A DNA stretch of 64,000 bases, from positions 62,001 to 126,000 of the forward strand of contig SBHC01000042.1 of NCBI GenBank assembly GCA_006226375.1, read 5' to 3'. The notes under the pieces were generated by a model. That model saw only the letters and a program-made list of their open reading frames with translations, made no database searches and was not told where the DNA came from. Source of the stretch: Deltaproteobacteria bacterium (GTDB lineage: Bacteria > Myxococcota_C > UBA6777). Shown here piece after piece: positions 1 to 9,439 of the stretch. The number at the start of each line of letters is the position of its first letter. The first letter of the stretch is position 1. The translations under genes were made by a program, and so were the position numbers.

Positions 1-36
1 GAACTTTGTCGAGGAGAGAAGGGAAGTGCAGTGGGT

Positions 37-903
37 ATGAAAGAAACAACGACCCCCTACGAATCGAGCGAAACCGGAGACGTACCTTATCCTTTGGCGA
101 TGCGAAAGGGTGAGACGAAGTCCACCGTGGTTTCGGTCGGTGACGTTGAGATCGGCGGACCAAGCTTGCACATTATTGCTGGTCCTTGTTCCGTGGAGAG
201 CCGCGAGCAGATCCTTGAGATTGCCCACGCTGTAAAGGCAGCAGGCGCGACGGGATTGCGTGGAGGCGCGTACAAGCCAAGAACTTCCCCCTACAGCTTT
301 CAGGGACACGGCGAAGATGCGTTGCGCTGGTTGGCAGAGGCACGTGAAGCTACCGGTTTGTTTGTGTGTACTGAGGTTATGGAACCCGGAAGGGTGGGTC
401 TGGTCTCGGAGTACGCTGACATTCTTCAGATCGGCTCCCGAAGCATGCAGAACTTTCCTTTGTTGAAGGAAGTGGCCAAGAGCACTAGGCCCGTATTGTT
501 AAAAAGGGGCATGAGCAGCACGTTGGAGGAATTGGTTGGTGCAGCAGAGTACATTCTGTCTGGCGGCAATCCCAACGTGATTCTGTGTGAGCGAGGCATC
601 CGCACGTTTGCGATGGAGACTCGTAACACCTTTGACGCCAATGCCATTCCCGCGTTGAAAGAGATCTCTCACCTTCCTGTATTTGCCGATCCAAGCCATG
701 CCACAGGAAAGCGTGAGTATGTCCCAGCCATTTCTCGCGCCGCCTTTGCCGCTGGCGCGGACGGGCTGCTGGTGGAAGTCCACAGCGATCCTGAGCATGC
801 CTTGTCTGACGGCCGCCAAAGCCTCGACGTGGGAACGTTTGCCAGGATGATGGAGCCTCTGAATCGAATTGCAAATGCAGTGGACCGAACCCTGCAACCC
901 TAG
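37..903 (+). CDS. aroF: 3-deoxy-7-phosphoheptulonate (DAHP) synthase, type I-beta
   Basis: Condenses phosphoenolpyruvate with erythrose 4-phosphate, the first step of the shikimate pathway that supplies chorismate. After a polar N-terminal stretch of about 40 residues, the barrel shows the family motifs GPCSVES (about residue 50), [37 protein letters not shown] and DPSHATGKR. At about 288 residues it is the short form, without a chorismate mutase or ferredoxin-like regulatory domain. I chose ATG 37 because GGGAAG lies about 10 bases upstream; GTG 31 is an alternative. It precedes a menaquinone cluster that consumes chorismate, so it may be co-transcribed to supply precursor, although 67 bases separate it from menG. 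Confidence 0.93.
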   Translation: MKETTTPYESSETGDVPYPLAMRKGETKSTVVSVGDVEIGGPSLHIIAGPCSVESREQILEIAHAVKAAGATGLRGGAYKPRTSPYSFQGHGEDALRWLAEAREATGLFVCTEVMEPGRVGLVSEYADILQIGSRSMQNFPLLKEVAKSTRPVLLKRGMSSTLEELVGAAEYILSGGNPNVILCERGIRTFAMETRNTFDANAIPALKEISHLPVFADPSHATGKREYVPAISRAAFAAGADGLLVEVHSDPEHALSDGRQSLDVGTFARMMEPLNRIANAVDRTLQP

Positions 904-970
904 ACTTGAGTCGAATTGATTGACTTTCTATCCATGAAGCTCGCCGACCAGGCGTGACGGAGACAAACCG

Positions 971-1699
971 ATGGCCGACCAAAAAGCCGGCGTAAATCTG
1001 GACGATAAGTCCCAAACCTACTTGATGTTTGACCGGATTGCGAAGACCTATGATCCGTTGAACCGCGTGCTCTCGATGGGCATCGACAACATGTGGCGAC
1101 GCCGAATGGTCAAGCATCTTCCTGAAGGTGATTCTCTCGCGCTCCTCGACTTGGCTACGGGAACGGGTGATCAGCTGATTGAGATGTGCAACCGGGAGCC
1201 ACGAATCACACAGGCTCTAGGGATGGACATGTCGGAAGGCATGCTGGAAGTGGGTCGTGAGAAGCTGAAGAAGCACAAGCTCCCAGAAGGTACCACCTTG
1301 AAAACCGGTGACGCTACTAGCATTCCTGCGGAGGATGCCTCGTTTGATGTAACGACCATTACCTTTGGAATCCGGAATGTTAACGATGTACCAGCTTCCT
1401 TACGTGAGATGAATCGAGTCCTTCGTCCCGGCGGACGCTCGTTGGTTCTGGAGTTTGCTTTGCCCTCCAACTTTATGTTCCGAGGGTTGTATCTCTTCTA
1501 TTTCCGGCGTGTGTTGCCGTTTATTGGCTCCATTGTTTCGGGAGACAAGCACGCGTATTCGTACTTGAACCAGAGCGTGGAAGCCTTTCCGTACGGAGAG
1601 GAGTTCTGCCAGATGATGCGTGATGCTGGCTTTAAGAATGTAAAGGCCACACCCCTCACCCTGGGAATTGCTATGATCTACCAGGGAGATAAGGCGTAG
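971..1699 (+). CDS. menG: Demethylmenaquinone methyltransferase (UbiE/MenG)
   Basis: SAM-dependent C-methyltransferase for the last step of menaquinone synthesis. The 242 residues show the UbiE signature FDRIAKTYDPLNRVLSMGID near residues 20-39, SAM motif I LLDLATGTGDQ (about 58-68), and the C-terminal FGIRNVND and MNRVLRPGG motifs. The length fits the family. The upstream GGAGACAAACCG is a weak ribosome-binding site. It ends 6 bases before menF, which supports an operon. UbiE enzymes can also act in ubiquinone synthesis, but the adjacent men genes and lack of ubi genes point to menaquinone. Confidence 0.95.
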   Translation: MADQKAGVNLDDKSQTYLMFDRIAKTYDPLNRVLSMGIDNMWRRRMVKHLPEGDSLALLDLATGTGDQLIEMCNREPRITQALGMDMSEGMLEVGREKLKKHKLPEGTTLKTGDATSIPAEDASFDVTTITFGIRNVNDVPASLREMNRVLRPGGRSLVLEFALPSNFMFRGLYLFYFRRVLPFIGSIVSGDKHAYSYLNQSVEAFPYGEEFCQMMRDAGFKNVKATPLTLGIAMIYQGDKA

Positions 1700-1705
1700 A
1701 GTCCG

Positions 1706-3175
1706 ATGGAATCACCTGTGCCCTTCGACACCTTCCCACGTACCTTGCGAACGCAACCAAACGCTTCATCGTTTGTTGTGACGCTTTCGGAGCAGCCTGT
1801 TCCGTTGGCCTCCGTGTACGATGTGGTCGGGCGGGCACTGCACCGGCTTTCGGAGACGGTTCTATCCCAGGGGTTGGCGCTTCCTTCGCTCCTCCAGCTT
1901 CAGCTGCCCTTGGAGCCCGTCAGTCCTTTGGGGTGGTTGGCGCAACAGACTCTTGAAAAGAAGGTCTTTTGGTCGAGCCGCGACCGACATCTGACCTTCG
2001 CAGGGGCCGGTGAGGCGGAGCACCTCCAAAGTGAGACGTTGCAAGCCAGCGACACCATCTGGTCCACGCTTCGACAATTGGAGCGCGCGAACATTCCTGG
2101 GCTTCGCTATGTGGGCGGGATGCGGTTTGATGCCCTTCGTTCCCGCTCGGAGCATTGGTCATCATGGGGAGCTAGCTCTTGGAGCTTGCCTCGCTGGAAC
2201 CTCTCGCATGAGCAAGACCAATGTCTCTTCTCGGTCACACTTTGTTGCCGAGAACCTTCACGTTTCCCCAAGGTCCTTAAAGAAACACGCGATGAGTTGG
2301 AGCAGTTGGTTTGGTCCGATGCTGCTCTGTCTTCGTTTTCACCCCTTCAAGTTCTTGAGCGAAAAGACTCGCCAGACCAACAGGGGTGGACAGAGCGGTT
2401 AGAGCAATCCGCGCAGTGGTTTGCTGAGGGCAGCCTGGACAAAATTGTATGGGCGCGGGAGACCTGTCTTCAGTGTAGTGGACAACCCTCTCCGCTGGCG
2501 TGGCTTCAGGAGTGGGAAGAGCGCTCCCACGATACCTTTCTGTTCTTGTTTCAGCCTGAGCATGGGGTCGCATTTGTCGGTGCCAGCCCCGAACGTTTGT
2601 ATGCAAGGGAAGGGCGCCAGATCCTTTGTGAAGCGCTCGCTGGAACCGCACCACGGCATCCCAATCCATCGGAAGATGCTCGCTTGGGCGCGGAGTTGCT
2701 TGCCAGCGAAAAGAACCGCCGCGAACAGAAGTTTGTGTTTGACCGCGTGCAAGCGCTCTTGCAAGAATGCTGCTCCACTGTTTACGGTGACTGGGAGCCC
2801 ACTCTTCGCAGACTCCAACATGTGCAGCATCTTTGGAGCGAGCTGAGGGGTGACCTCCTCGACTCCATCACAGATCGAGACTTGCTGGAGCGTCTGCATC
2901 CTACTCCTGCAGTCGGCGGACAGCCAGGCGAACGAGCAGTGGAGTTGCTGGCTTCGGGTGAACCGTTTGACCGTGGGTGGTATGCAGCGCCTGTGGGATG
3001 GATCGGGCCTGAAGGAGCTGAATTGTCTGTTGCGATTCGCTCAGCGTTGGTTCACCATAAGAACGTCTATTTGTATACCGGCGCTGGTATTGTTCCTGGC
3101 TCGCAGCCGGATCTGGAGTGGCAGGAACTCGCCTACAAATTCAAAACATTTCAGGACTTTTTTGCGATGTCATGA
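1706..3175 (+). CDS. menF: Isochorismate synthase
   Basis: Converts chorismate to isochorismate, the committed step of the classical menaquinone pathway. The C-terminal chorismate-binding domain carries KIVWARE, FVGASPERL, EALAGTAPR, HLWSELRGDL, LHPTPAVGGQP and GAGIVPGSQPDLEWQE, in the order seen in MenF/EntC/PabB/TrpE enzymes. The N-terminal 200 residues are divergent, as is usual. Its stop overlaps the menD start by four bases (ATGA at 3172-3175), indicating translational coupling. Context makes MenF far more likely than salicylate or anthranilate synthase. Confidence 0.93.
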   Translation: MESPVPFDTFPRTLRTQPNASSFVVTLSEQPVPLASVYDVVGRALHRLSETVLSQGLALPSLLQLQLPLEPVSPLGWLAQQTLEKKVFWSSRDRHLTFAGAGEAEHLQSETLQASDTIWSTLRQLERANIPGLRYVGGMRFDALRSRSEHWSSWGASSWSLPRWNLSHEQDQCLFSVTLCCREPSRFPKVLKETRDELEQLVWSDAALSSFSPLQVLERKDSPDQQGWTERLEQSAQWFAEGSLDKIVWARETCLQCSGQPSPLAWLQEWEERSHDTFLFLFQPEHGVAFVGASPERLYAREGRQILCEALAGTAPRHPNPSEDARLGAELLASEKNRREQKFVFDRVQALLQECCSTVYGDWEPTLRRLQHVQHLWSELRGDLLDSITDRDLLERLHPTPAVGGQPGERAVELLASGEPFDRGWYAAPVGWIGPEGAELSVAIRSALVHHKNVYLYTGAGIVPGSQPDLEWQELAYKFKTFQDFFAMS

Positions 3176-4959
3176 TACGAGCTGCTGCCAATCTCAATGA
3201 AGTGTGGGGCTCCTTGTTGATCGAGGAGTTGTATCGGCAAGGTTGCCGTTTGGTTTGTATCTCACCGGGCTCCCGCTCCACACCTCTCACGGTTGCGGCG
3301 GCTCGTCATCCTCACATGGAAACCCACATCGCAACCGACGAACGGGCCGCTGGGTTCTTTGCTCTGGGGTACGCTCGCGCCACCGGAAAGCCTGCTCCCC
3401 TCATTTGTACCTCTGGAACAGCTGCTGCCAACTACTACCCGGCGGTGATTGAAGCGTCGGTGGACCATGTCCCGATGCTGATTTGTTCGGCGGATCGTCC
3501 TCCTGAACTTCTCGACACACAGGCCAACCAAACCATTCGCCAGGCTGACTTGTTTGGTCAGTACGTTCGATGGCATTCCGTGTTGCCGTGTCCGTCCGAG
3601 CATGTTCCAGCGGCGTCCCTTCTTACAACAGTGGGGCAGGCCTGGCACCAAGCCTGTCAGGCGCCGACAGGGCCTGTTCACCTCAACTTGATGTTTCGTG
3701 AACCGTTGGCCCCTACGCCTGCGATTTACGATCCTGCTTACACACTCCCCATTGATTCGTGGCTCGATGGAAACCAGCCTTGGACCCGCTATCATGCTCA
3801 TGTTGGAGCGCCCTCGGAGCAGACAGTCGCTGGGCTGGCGCAAGTCATTCAACAAAGCCAACGAGGTGTGCTGGTGGTGGGCCGACGACCTGCGTACAGG
3901 TCATCCGCTTCGATTCTTGCTTTGGCTCGACGTCTGAACTGGCCAGTCTTGGCTGATGTGGGCTCTGGCATTCGGTTGGGCCCTGAAAGTCCCAGCCATT
4001 CCATTCAGGCCTTCGATACGCTGCTCAAACACGACACTCTCGCCAAGCAGATCAATCCTGACTGTGTCCTTCACTTGGGTGGTCCGTTGGTGTCGAAGTG
4101 GTTTCCTCGCTGGGTGGCTCGTCATGCACCTTTGTTTTACGCGCTTGTTTCGGAAGTTCCCAACCGCATTGACCCCACTCATTGTGTGACTCAACGGTTG
4201 GAAGCGTCCCCTGAGGTTGTCGCGGAGGCGTTGCTGCAAGCGCTGTCAAGTGAGCCCACCAAAGACTCACGCTGGAACCGACTCTGGACAGGGTGGGGAC
4301 ATGCTACCCGCGTTGCAATGGACTCGACACGAGAGTTGATGCCGGGTCTCGTCGAGCCTTGCATCGCGATGGCTCTCTCCGAATCTTTGCCTGCCTCCCA
4401 TACTCTCTTTGTTGGAAACAGCATGCCGATTCGTGACTGGGACTTGTTTGCTCGGTCCAGCTCCGAGTTGCAGGTTCTTGCGAACAGGGGAGCCAGCGGG
4501 ATTGATGGTTTGTTGGCTTCTGCCTTGGGAGCCGTTCGAGGTTCCGGCCGAGCTGGGACATTGGTTCTTGGAGACCTGTCGTTAATGCACGACATCGGCT
4601 CCTTGTTTCAGTGGAAGCAAAGTGACTTGCCGCTTGTTGTCGTGGTGCTCAACAACCAGGGAGGGGGAATCTTTGGTATGTTGCCTATTGCAGAGAGCAA
4701 GGACGTGTTTGAGCCGTTTTTTGTGACGCCTCATTCGTTCCAGTTGGCACCAGTCGCAAAGAGTGTTGGGATTCCAACTAGGGTTCCTACCACGTTGGAG
4801 GAACTCACCGAACACTACAAAGCTGCCATTGAAATAGGCAAACCTTGCTTGATTGAGGTTCCAACGCAGCGCGCAGAGAACAAAGAGTTCCATCAACAGT
4901 TTGGGGCGAAGGTCCTTAAGCTCGCGGAACAAACCCTGGAAACTTTGCGCTCGATGTAA
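3172..4959 (+). CDS. menD: 2-succinyl-5-enolpyruvyl-6-hydroxy-3-cyclohexene-1-carboxylate synthase
   Basis: Thiamine-diphosphate enzyme adding the succinyl semialdehyde carbanion from 2-oxoglutarate to isochorismate. Motifs include SPGSRSTPLTVAAARHP and TDERAAGFFALGYARATGKP near the N terminus, and a C-terminal TPP-binding module with GDLSLMHDIGSLFQW and NNQGGGIFGMLPI. I chose ATG 3172, overlapping the menF stop, over an in-frame start at 3118 inside menF: it gives 595 residues with the conserved N terminus close to the start. It is the third men gene of the run. Confidence 0.95.
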   Translation: MIRAAANLNEVWGSLLIEELYRQGCRLVCISPGSRSTPLTVAAARHPHMETHIATDERAAGFFALGYARATGKPAPLICTSGTAAANYYPAVIEASVDHVPMLICSADRPPELLDTQANQTIRQADLFGQYVRWHSVLPCPSEHVPAASLLTTVGQAWHQACQAPTGPVHLNLMFREPLAPTPAIYDPAYTLPIDSWLDGNQPWTRYHAHVGAPSEQTVAGLAQVIQQSQRGVLVVGRRPAYRSSASILALARRLNWPVLADVGSGIRLGPESPSHSIQAFDTLLKHDTLAKQINPDCVLHLGGPLVSKWFPRWVARHAPLFYALVSEVPNRIDPTHCVTQRLEASPEVVAEALLQALSSEPTKDSRWNRLWTGWGHATRVAMDSTRELMPGLVEPCIAMALSESLPASHTLFVGNSMPIRDWDLFARSSSELQVLANRGASGIDGLLASALGAVRGSGRAGTLVLGDLSLMHDIGSLFQWKQSDLPLVVVVLNNQGGGIFGMLPIAESKDVFEPFFVTPHSFQLAPVAKSVGIPTRVPTTLEELTEHYKAAIEIGKPCLIEVPTQRAENKEFHQQFGAKVLKLAEQTLETLRSM

Positions 4960-5000
4960 CAATTGTCGGTCCTTGTGCTTGTTGAATCAGAACTTTCAGG

Positions 5001-5972
5001 ATGGAGATGCGGACAGTGAGCGAGTCGCAACAGGATACGAGCGGTCAATCCGAGAGCCAAACCACCAAACCAGCGACCCAAGGGAACCACGAGTATTCTG
5101 GTTTTCAGATCGCGGTCATGTCGATTCGGCCCAAAACCTTGGGCGCGGCTGTGGCTCCCGTTGTCATGGGAAGCGCCATCGCCTGGGGGACCGGGTCGTT
5201 TCATTGGTTGTCGGGCCTTTTGTGTTTGTGGGGAGCGTTGTTGATCCAGATCGGTACGAACCTGGCCAACGATTACTTCGATTACATCAAGGGTGCAGAC
5301 AACGAGAAGCGACTGGGCCCTGTCCGAGTGACCCAGGCTGGCTTGGTGAAACCCTCCACCATTCGCTGGGTGTTCTTGCTGGTGTTTGGAATGGCGATTC
5401 TTTCGTGCATCCCCATCATGATTCGCGGTGGTTGGCCCATCATCATCATTGGTTTGGTGTCTGTGGCTTCCGGAATTGGATACACCGGTGGACGATACGC
5501 GCTGGCCTACACCGGGCTGGCTGACTTCTTTGCCTTAATCTTTTTTGGACCTGTTGCCGTGGGTGGAACGTATTATTTACATACGCTGTCTTTTTCTTGG
5601 ACCGTGATTCTCTTGGGAATGGGACCCGGGTTGATCGCCATGAGCCTGTTAACTGTGAACAATTTACGCGACATCGACAACGATCGTGAAGCCAACAAGC
5701 TGACCCTGGCGGTCCGCTTCGGCGCGACGTTTGCTCGCCTGGAGTACGTCGTTTGTTTGGTTCTGGCGGCTTCCATCCCTGTCGGTGTCTACTTTTGGAC
5801 CCGTGAGCGTCCCTTCTCGATGGCGGCTGCTGCGGTGTTGGTGTTGGCTATCCCAACCTTGAGAGATGTCTTTGCAACGCGAGAAGGTGCCATCATGAAC
5901 AAGGCCCTGGCCAAAACCGGACAGCTGCTTTTGATCTACAGCCTTTTGTTCTCGGTTGGGTGGTTGGTATGA
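5001..5972 (+). CDS. menA: 1,4-dihydroxy-2-naphthoate polyprenyltransferase
   Basis: Integral-membrane UbiA-family enzyme that attaches the polyprenyl tail to 1,4-dihydroxy-2-naphthoate. The first Asp-rich motif NDYFDYIKGAD lies at about residues 90-100 and the second, NNLRDIDNDREANKLT, at about 220-235. Eight or nine hydrophobic segments follow a polar N-terminal tail of about 35 residues. ATG 5001 and ATG 5007 are both possible. The stop overlaps the menC start by four bases (5969-5972). Confidence 0.94.
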   Translation: MEMRTVSESQQDTSGQSESQTTKPATQGNHEYSGFQIAVMSIRPKTLGAAVAPVVMGSAIAWGTGSFHWLSGLLCLWGALLIQIGTNLANDYFDYIKGADNEKRLGPVRVTQAGLVKPSTIRWVFLLVFGMAILSCIPIMIRGGWPIIIIGLVSVASGIGYTGGRYALAYTGLADFFALIFFGPVAVGGTYYLHTLSFSWTVILLGMGPGLIAMSLLTVNNLRDIDNDREANKLTLAVRFGATFARLEYVVCLVLAASIPVGVYFWTRERPFSMAAAAVLVLAIPTLRDVFATREGAIMNKALAKTGQLLLIYSLLFSVGWLV

Positions 5973-7084
5973 GTGCGTGGAGCCATATCTCCATCTTTCG
6001 CTTCTCTCTGTCTCTCTCGAAGCCGATTCCAGTGGGACATACTTTGCTGACGACCCGTGAAGGTCTTCTTGTTGCCTTGGAAGACGAAGATGGTTGTGTT
6101 GGATTGGGTGAGGTGGTTCCCCTTCCTGGTATGCACAAAGAGACATTGGCCCAAGCTGGACAAGAGCTGTCTCTCCTTTGTGAGCATCTTTCCCAAGTTC
6201 CTCTCGATACCGAACTCGACACCCTTCTTACCTCTCTTGATGAACTGTATGTCCGCTTCCAGATCTCTCCTTCGGTACGGTTTGGTATCGATATGGCGGC
6301 CTTGTTCTATCGGTCAGGCAGGGAGATGCAGATGCTTCATTCTCTCTTGCATCCTGAAAGTCTGAGCCGACTTCCTGTTCAAGCTTTGCTTGGTGGAGAG
6401 CGGGGGGCGTTGTTGGCGTTGGCAAAGGAACGTTTGGACGAAGGTTACACGACTTTTAAGGTAAAGGTGGGGCGGGCTTCGCTTGACGATGATATTCGGA
6501 CACTTCATGAACTCCGAGAACTTCTCGGTCCAGAGGCTGTTCTGCGTCTTGACCCGAATCAAGCCTGGACGTTGGAACAGGCTGTGCATTTTGTGGAGAA
6601 CACACGACATATCCAATGGGAGTTCTTGGAAGAACCCCTCCGGGACTCTCTGCAACTTCCCAGTTTGTATGACGAAACGGACGCTGCTTATGCGTTGGAT
6701 GAGTCGTTAGGGTGGGGGAACTCTGAATCGTTTGTGCAATCCGACGGGAAGGACCCTCGTTTGGAAAAGGCGTCAGCCCTTATTCTAAAACCCCACATTC
6801 TTGGTGGATGGAAGCCAACCCAGGCCTGGATCAAGTGGGCCTTAATGCATGACAAAAAGGTTGTGTTCAGCGATTGCTTTGGCACCGGTCTTGGCATTGT
6901 GTTCCTGGCACATTGGGCTTCAAGTTTGCGGCAATGTGGTGCGCAAGGGTTGGACACATGGCGGTGGATGGAACAAGATCTGGTTTCGCCTGTCATACAT
7001 TCTGGATGGGTGGAAATGGAATCGTCGTATGAGGTGTTAGCACAAATTCATCCTGGCCTCCTGGAGCCTGTGAAAGTGGGGTAG
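5969..7084 (+). CDS. menC: o-Succinylbenzoate synthase
   Basis: Enolase-superfamily dehydratase converting SHCHC to o-succinylbenzoate. It has the expected TTFKVKVG lysine motif, metal-ligand regions LRLDPNQAW, LEEPL and LDESLG, and a C-terminal ALILKPHILGG lysine. ATG 5969 overlaps the menA stop and gives 371 residues; GTG 5960 is in frame but less likely. Superfamily members can be dipeptide epimerases, but the position between menA and menE settles the assignment. Confidence 0.9.
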   Translation: MSAWSHISIFRFSLSLSKPIPVGHTLLTTREGLLVALEDEDGCVGLGEVVPLPGMHKETLAQAGQELSLLCEHLSQVPLDTELDTLLTSLDELYVRFQISPSVRFGIDMAALFYRSGREMQMLHSLLHPESLSRLPVQALLGGERGALLALAKERLDEGYTTFKVKVGRASLDDDIRTLHELRELLGPEAVLRLDPNQAWTLEQAVHFVENTRHIQWEFLEEPLRDSLQLPSLYDETDAAYALDESLGWGNSESFVQSDGKDPRLEKASALILKPHILGGWKPTQAWIKWALMHDKKVVFSDCFGTGLGIVFLAHWASSLRQCGAQGLDTWRWMEQDLVSPVIHSGWVEMESSYEVLAQIHPGLLEPVKVG

Positions 7085-7114
7085 GAGAGTCAACTTGGTG
7101 GAAAAGGACAACGA

Positions 7115-8587
7115 ATGGGAACACCATCTTTAGAGAAAGCACCCTTCTTGCTGACCATGGCCGCGCAACGGTACGGTCAGCGAGTGGCACTTCAAACCCC
7201 AGAGGGTTCCATTTCCTACGAAGATCTCGATGCATGGTCTTGGTCCTTGGAGCAAGCCTTGTTAACCAAGGGATTGTCGTCAGGCGACGTTGTGATGGTG
7301 ATGGCCCATCCCTCAACCTTGCAGGTAGCCTTGATGGCGGGCATGTGGCGGGCTGGATTGATCTTCGCCCCTGTCTCTCATCGCCTTCCAGCCTCTCAAC
7401 TCGCAACCATGGCAAAGACCGTGGATGCACAGCTTTTCCTCCATGACTCTGAAGATTCCCCGCTCAATGACGGCACAATTCCGTCGTTGTCGATGGATGA
7501 CTTGCAAGAGGAGTCTTTGTCCTACACCCGCTCCAAAATGACCCTGGGTCTTGTTAGCTTAAGCCAGCCAGCAACCCTGGTCTGGACATCAGGTAGCTCC
7601 TCTTCCCCAAAGGCCGCGCTGCACACGTACGGCAATCACTTTTACAGCGCGCTGGGTTCCAACGAGAACATTCGGATGGAGGGCGGCGATCAGTGGTTGC
7701 TCTCTCTTCCCATGTTTCACGTGGCTGGAATCGCTCTTGTGATGAGGGCCTGGGTGGCCGGTGCTTCTGTCGGTGTTCCCTCACCAACCCAGTCTCTGGA
7801 TGCAGCGATCCAAACCCTTCGACCGACCCACTTGTCTCTCGTCGCGACACAATTGCAGCGGTTGATGGAGATGGGGGAGCCTCTGCTCTCCAGCCTTCAA
7901 TCCTGCAAAGCTATTTTGCTGGGCGGAAGCGCCATTCCTTCTTCGCTCCTCAAACAGGCGAAAGAACATCAACTTCCAGTACACACAAGCTACGGCAGCA
8001 CAGAGATGGCGTCTCAGATCGCAACCACCTTACCAGGAGCATCCATGGATGACTGCCTGAGCGCAGGACGAGTCTTGCCCTACAGAGAGGTTCGACTGGA
8101 TGATGAAGGGGGGATCTGGGTGCGAGGTCAAACCCAGTTTGCTGGCTATGTGACGGAGGAAGGTCTGGTCCGCCCCTTTGACCCAGAAGGTTGGTTTGCA
8201 ATGGGTGACCTTGGAGAGTTCTCTGAGAAAGGCCACCTTCGCATCCTGGGTCGCAAAGATGCGATGTTTATCTCTGGCGGCGAAAACATTCAACCCGAAG
8301 AAATTGAAGGGTTCTTGGAGCAGCACCAGGATGTTGTTCGCGCTTCTGTTGTGGACATCCCGGATCAAGAGTTTGGGGCACGCCCTGTCGCGTTTGTTCA
8401 ACTACAGCCTGGAACTTCCTTGGAGCCTGCCAGCCTTGTGCAGTATTTAGAGTCTCACCTTCCCCGCTTTAAAACGCCCGACCATTTTTTCACCTGGCCT
8501 GACGAGATGATAACTACGGGGATTAAGGTGAGTCGAAAACAGCTTCGCGCTTTGGCCTGTGATATCCTGGCTGCTTCTGAGGTATAG
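7115..8587 (+). CDS. menE: o-Succinylbenzoate-CoA ligase
   Basis: Acyl-adenylate-forming enzyme that activates o-succinylbenzoate with CoA. It shows the AMP-binding loop LVWTSGSSSSPKAALHT, LLGGSAIP, TSYGSTEMASQ, the hinge motif GRKDAMFISGGENIQPEEIE and a C-terminal catalytic lysine region GIKVSRKQL. The 490 residues fit MenE. It lies 30 bases after menC and closes the men run. The next enzyme, MenB, is not encoded in this window. Confidence 0.9.
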   Translation: MGTPSLEKAPFLLTMAAQRYGQRVALQTPEGSISYEDLDAWSWSLEQALLTKGLSSGDVVMVMAHPSTLQVALMAGMWRAGLIFAPVSHRLPASQLATMAKTVDAQLFLHDSEDSPLNDGTIPSLSMDDLQEESLSYTRSKMTLGLVSLSQPATLVWTSGSSSSPKAALHTYGNHFYSALGSNENIRMEGGDQWLLSLPMFHVAGIALVMRAWVAGASVGVPSPTQSLDAAIQTLRPTHLSLVATQLQRLMEMGEPLLSSLQSCKAILLGGSAIPSSLLKQAKEHQLPVHTSYGSTEMASQIATTLPGASMDDCLSAGRVLPYREVRLDDEGGIWVRGQTQFAGYVTEEGLVRPFDPEGWFAMGDLGEFSEKGHLRILGRKDAMFISGGENIQPEEIEGFLEQHQDVVRASVVDIPDQEFGARPVAFVQLQPGTSLEPASLVQYLESHLPRFKTPDHFFTWPDEMITTGIKVSRKQLRALACDILAASEV

Positions 8588-8591
8588 TGAG

Positions 8592-8614
8592 AGGGGAGAA
8601 TTGACTTTTCCCCT
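8592..8614 (+). terminator. Weak hairpin after menE
   Basis: Six-base arms AGGGGA and TCCCCT enclose an 11-base loop just after the menE stop. No clear U-run follows, so termination is uncertain. It partly overlaps a possible promoter for the next gene. Confidence 0.3.
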
Positions 8615-8630
8615 TGCTCTGCGCTATCCA
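8601..8630 (+). promoter_or_regulatory. Possible promoter of the Cys-rich lipoprotein gene
   Basis: TTGACT, an 18-base spacer and TATCCA lie about 40 bases upstream of the lipoprotein start. This is a moderate match to a sigma-70 promoter, judged by eye. Confidence 0.3.
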
Positions 8631-8667
8631 GAGTTCAGGACATCTCTTCCCTTAACGGAGCGCAACC

Positions 8668-9429
8668 ATGATGCAGCGGGCCCGCCTACTCCTCCTTGTT
8701 TCTATCTTCTGCACAGGGTCTCTCCTGGTCTATCTGGGTGGCTGCGTCACTCAATACGATATGACTGGAGCCAAGTGTACAGTCAACGAAGACTGCAACG
8801 GGCTGGACTGTGAAACAAACATTGGGCGTTGCATTTCTTTGGTCGGTGGGAGCAACAACCAAAACAACTCCAACGGTCCAGAACCATCTGCCGGTCCAGA
8901 GCCTGGGAAAGAGCCAGGGCTAGAGCCAGGACCCGAAGCAGAACCCGAAGTCCTTGCAGAACAGCCTACCGAAGCTCCTGTAGGTCCTGAAGCCGAGCCG
9001 GTCAACAACGATGTCGGCGGTGGAGATGCTGGAACGACCGAGACTCTTGTGGAGAATCCTCCCACAGATACATCAACCTACCCAGGGTTTTCAGAGAGAT
9101 GCACAAACGCTTGTGACCAATCTCTTGTGGCAGGGACTTCCATGAAGTTAACCTGTTTGGAGGCCAGAGGGAACAACACCGCTCGGGTTTGTATGGTTCA
9201 AAACTGTTCCACAGACCAGGATTGTGTGGATCTCTGTCAAAAGCTATCCTTTTGTAAAAATCTAAGCATCACACCCCGTTGCATCGGTCCGATGCAGGGA
9301 CAAGGGCCAACCCTCTGTCAATGGGACGAATGTGATCCCAATGCTGGCTCTGCTGCCTGCTTTCCCAACTGGACCTGCCAAGAGCTGACTGTTCCAGGTG
9401 GAGGAACCGTTCGAGGTTGTTCTCCCTAG
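8668..9429 (+). CDS. Cysteine-rich lipoprotein with Glu-Pro spacer
   Basis: The hydrophobic N-terminal signal ends in a lipobox LGGC at about residue 28, so the protein is probably lipidated and exported. A short Cys-rich segment (CTVNEDCNGLDC...GRC) comes next, then a spacer rich in Gly-Pro-Glu repeats, then a C-terminal domain with about a dozen cysteines, likely disulphide-bonded. The architecture resembles surface lipoproteins common in myxobacteria and the protein at 17961-19226. GGAG lies about 6 bases upstream; ATG 8671 is an alternative. Function unknown. Confidence 0.8.
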   Translation: MMQRARLLLLVSIFCTGSLLVYLGGCVTQYDMTGAKCTVNEDCNGLDCETNIGRCISLVGGSNNQNNSNGPEPSAGPEPGKEPGLEPGPEAEPEVLAEQPTEAPVGPEAEPVNNDVGGGDAGTTETLVENPPTDTSTYPGFSERCTNACDQSLVAGTSMKLTCLEARGNNTARVCMVQNCSTDQDCVDLCQKLSFCKNLSITPRCIGPMQGQGPTLCQWDECDPNAGSAACFPNWTCQELTVPGGGTVRGCSP

Positions 9430-9439
9430 TTTTGTGGGA

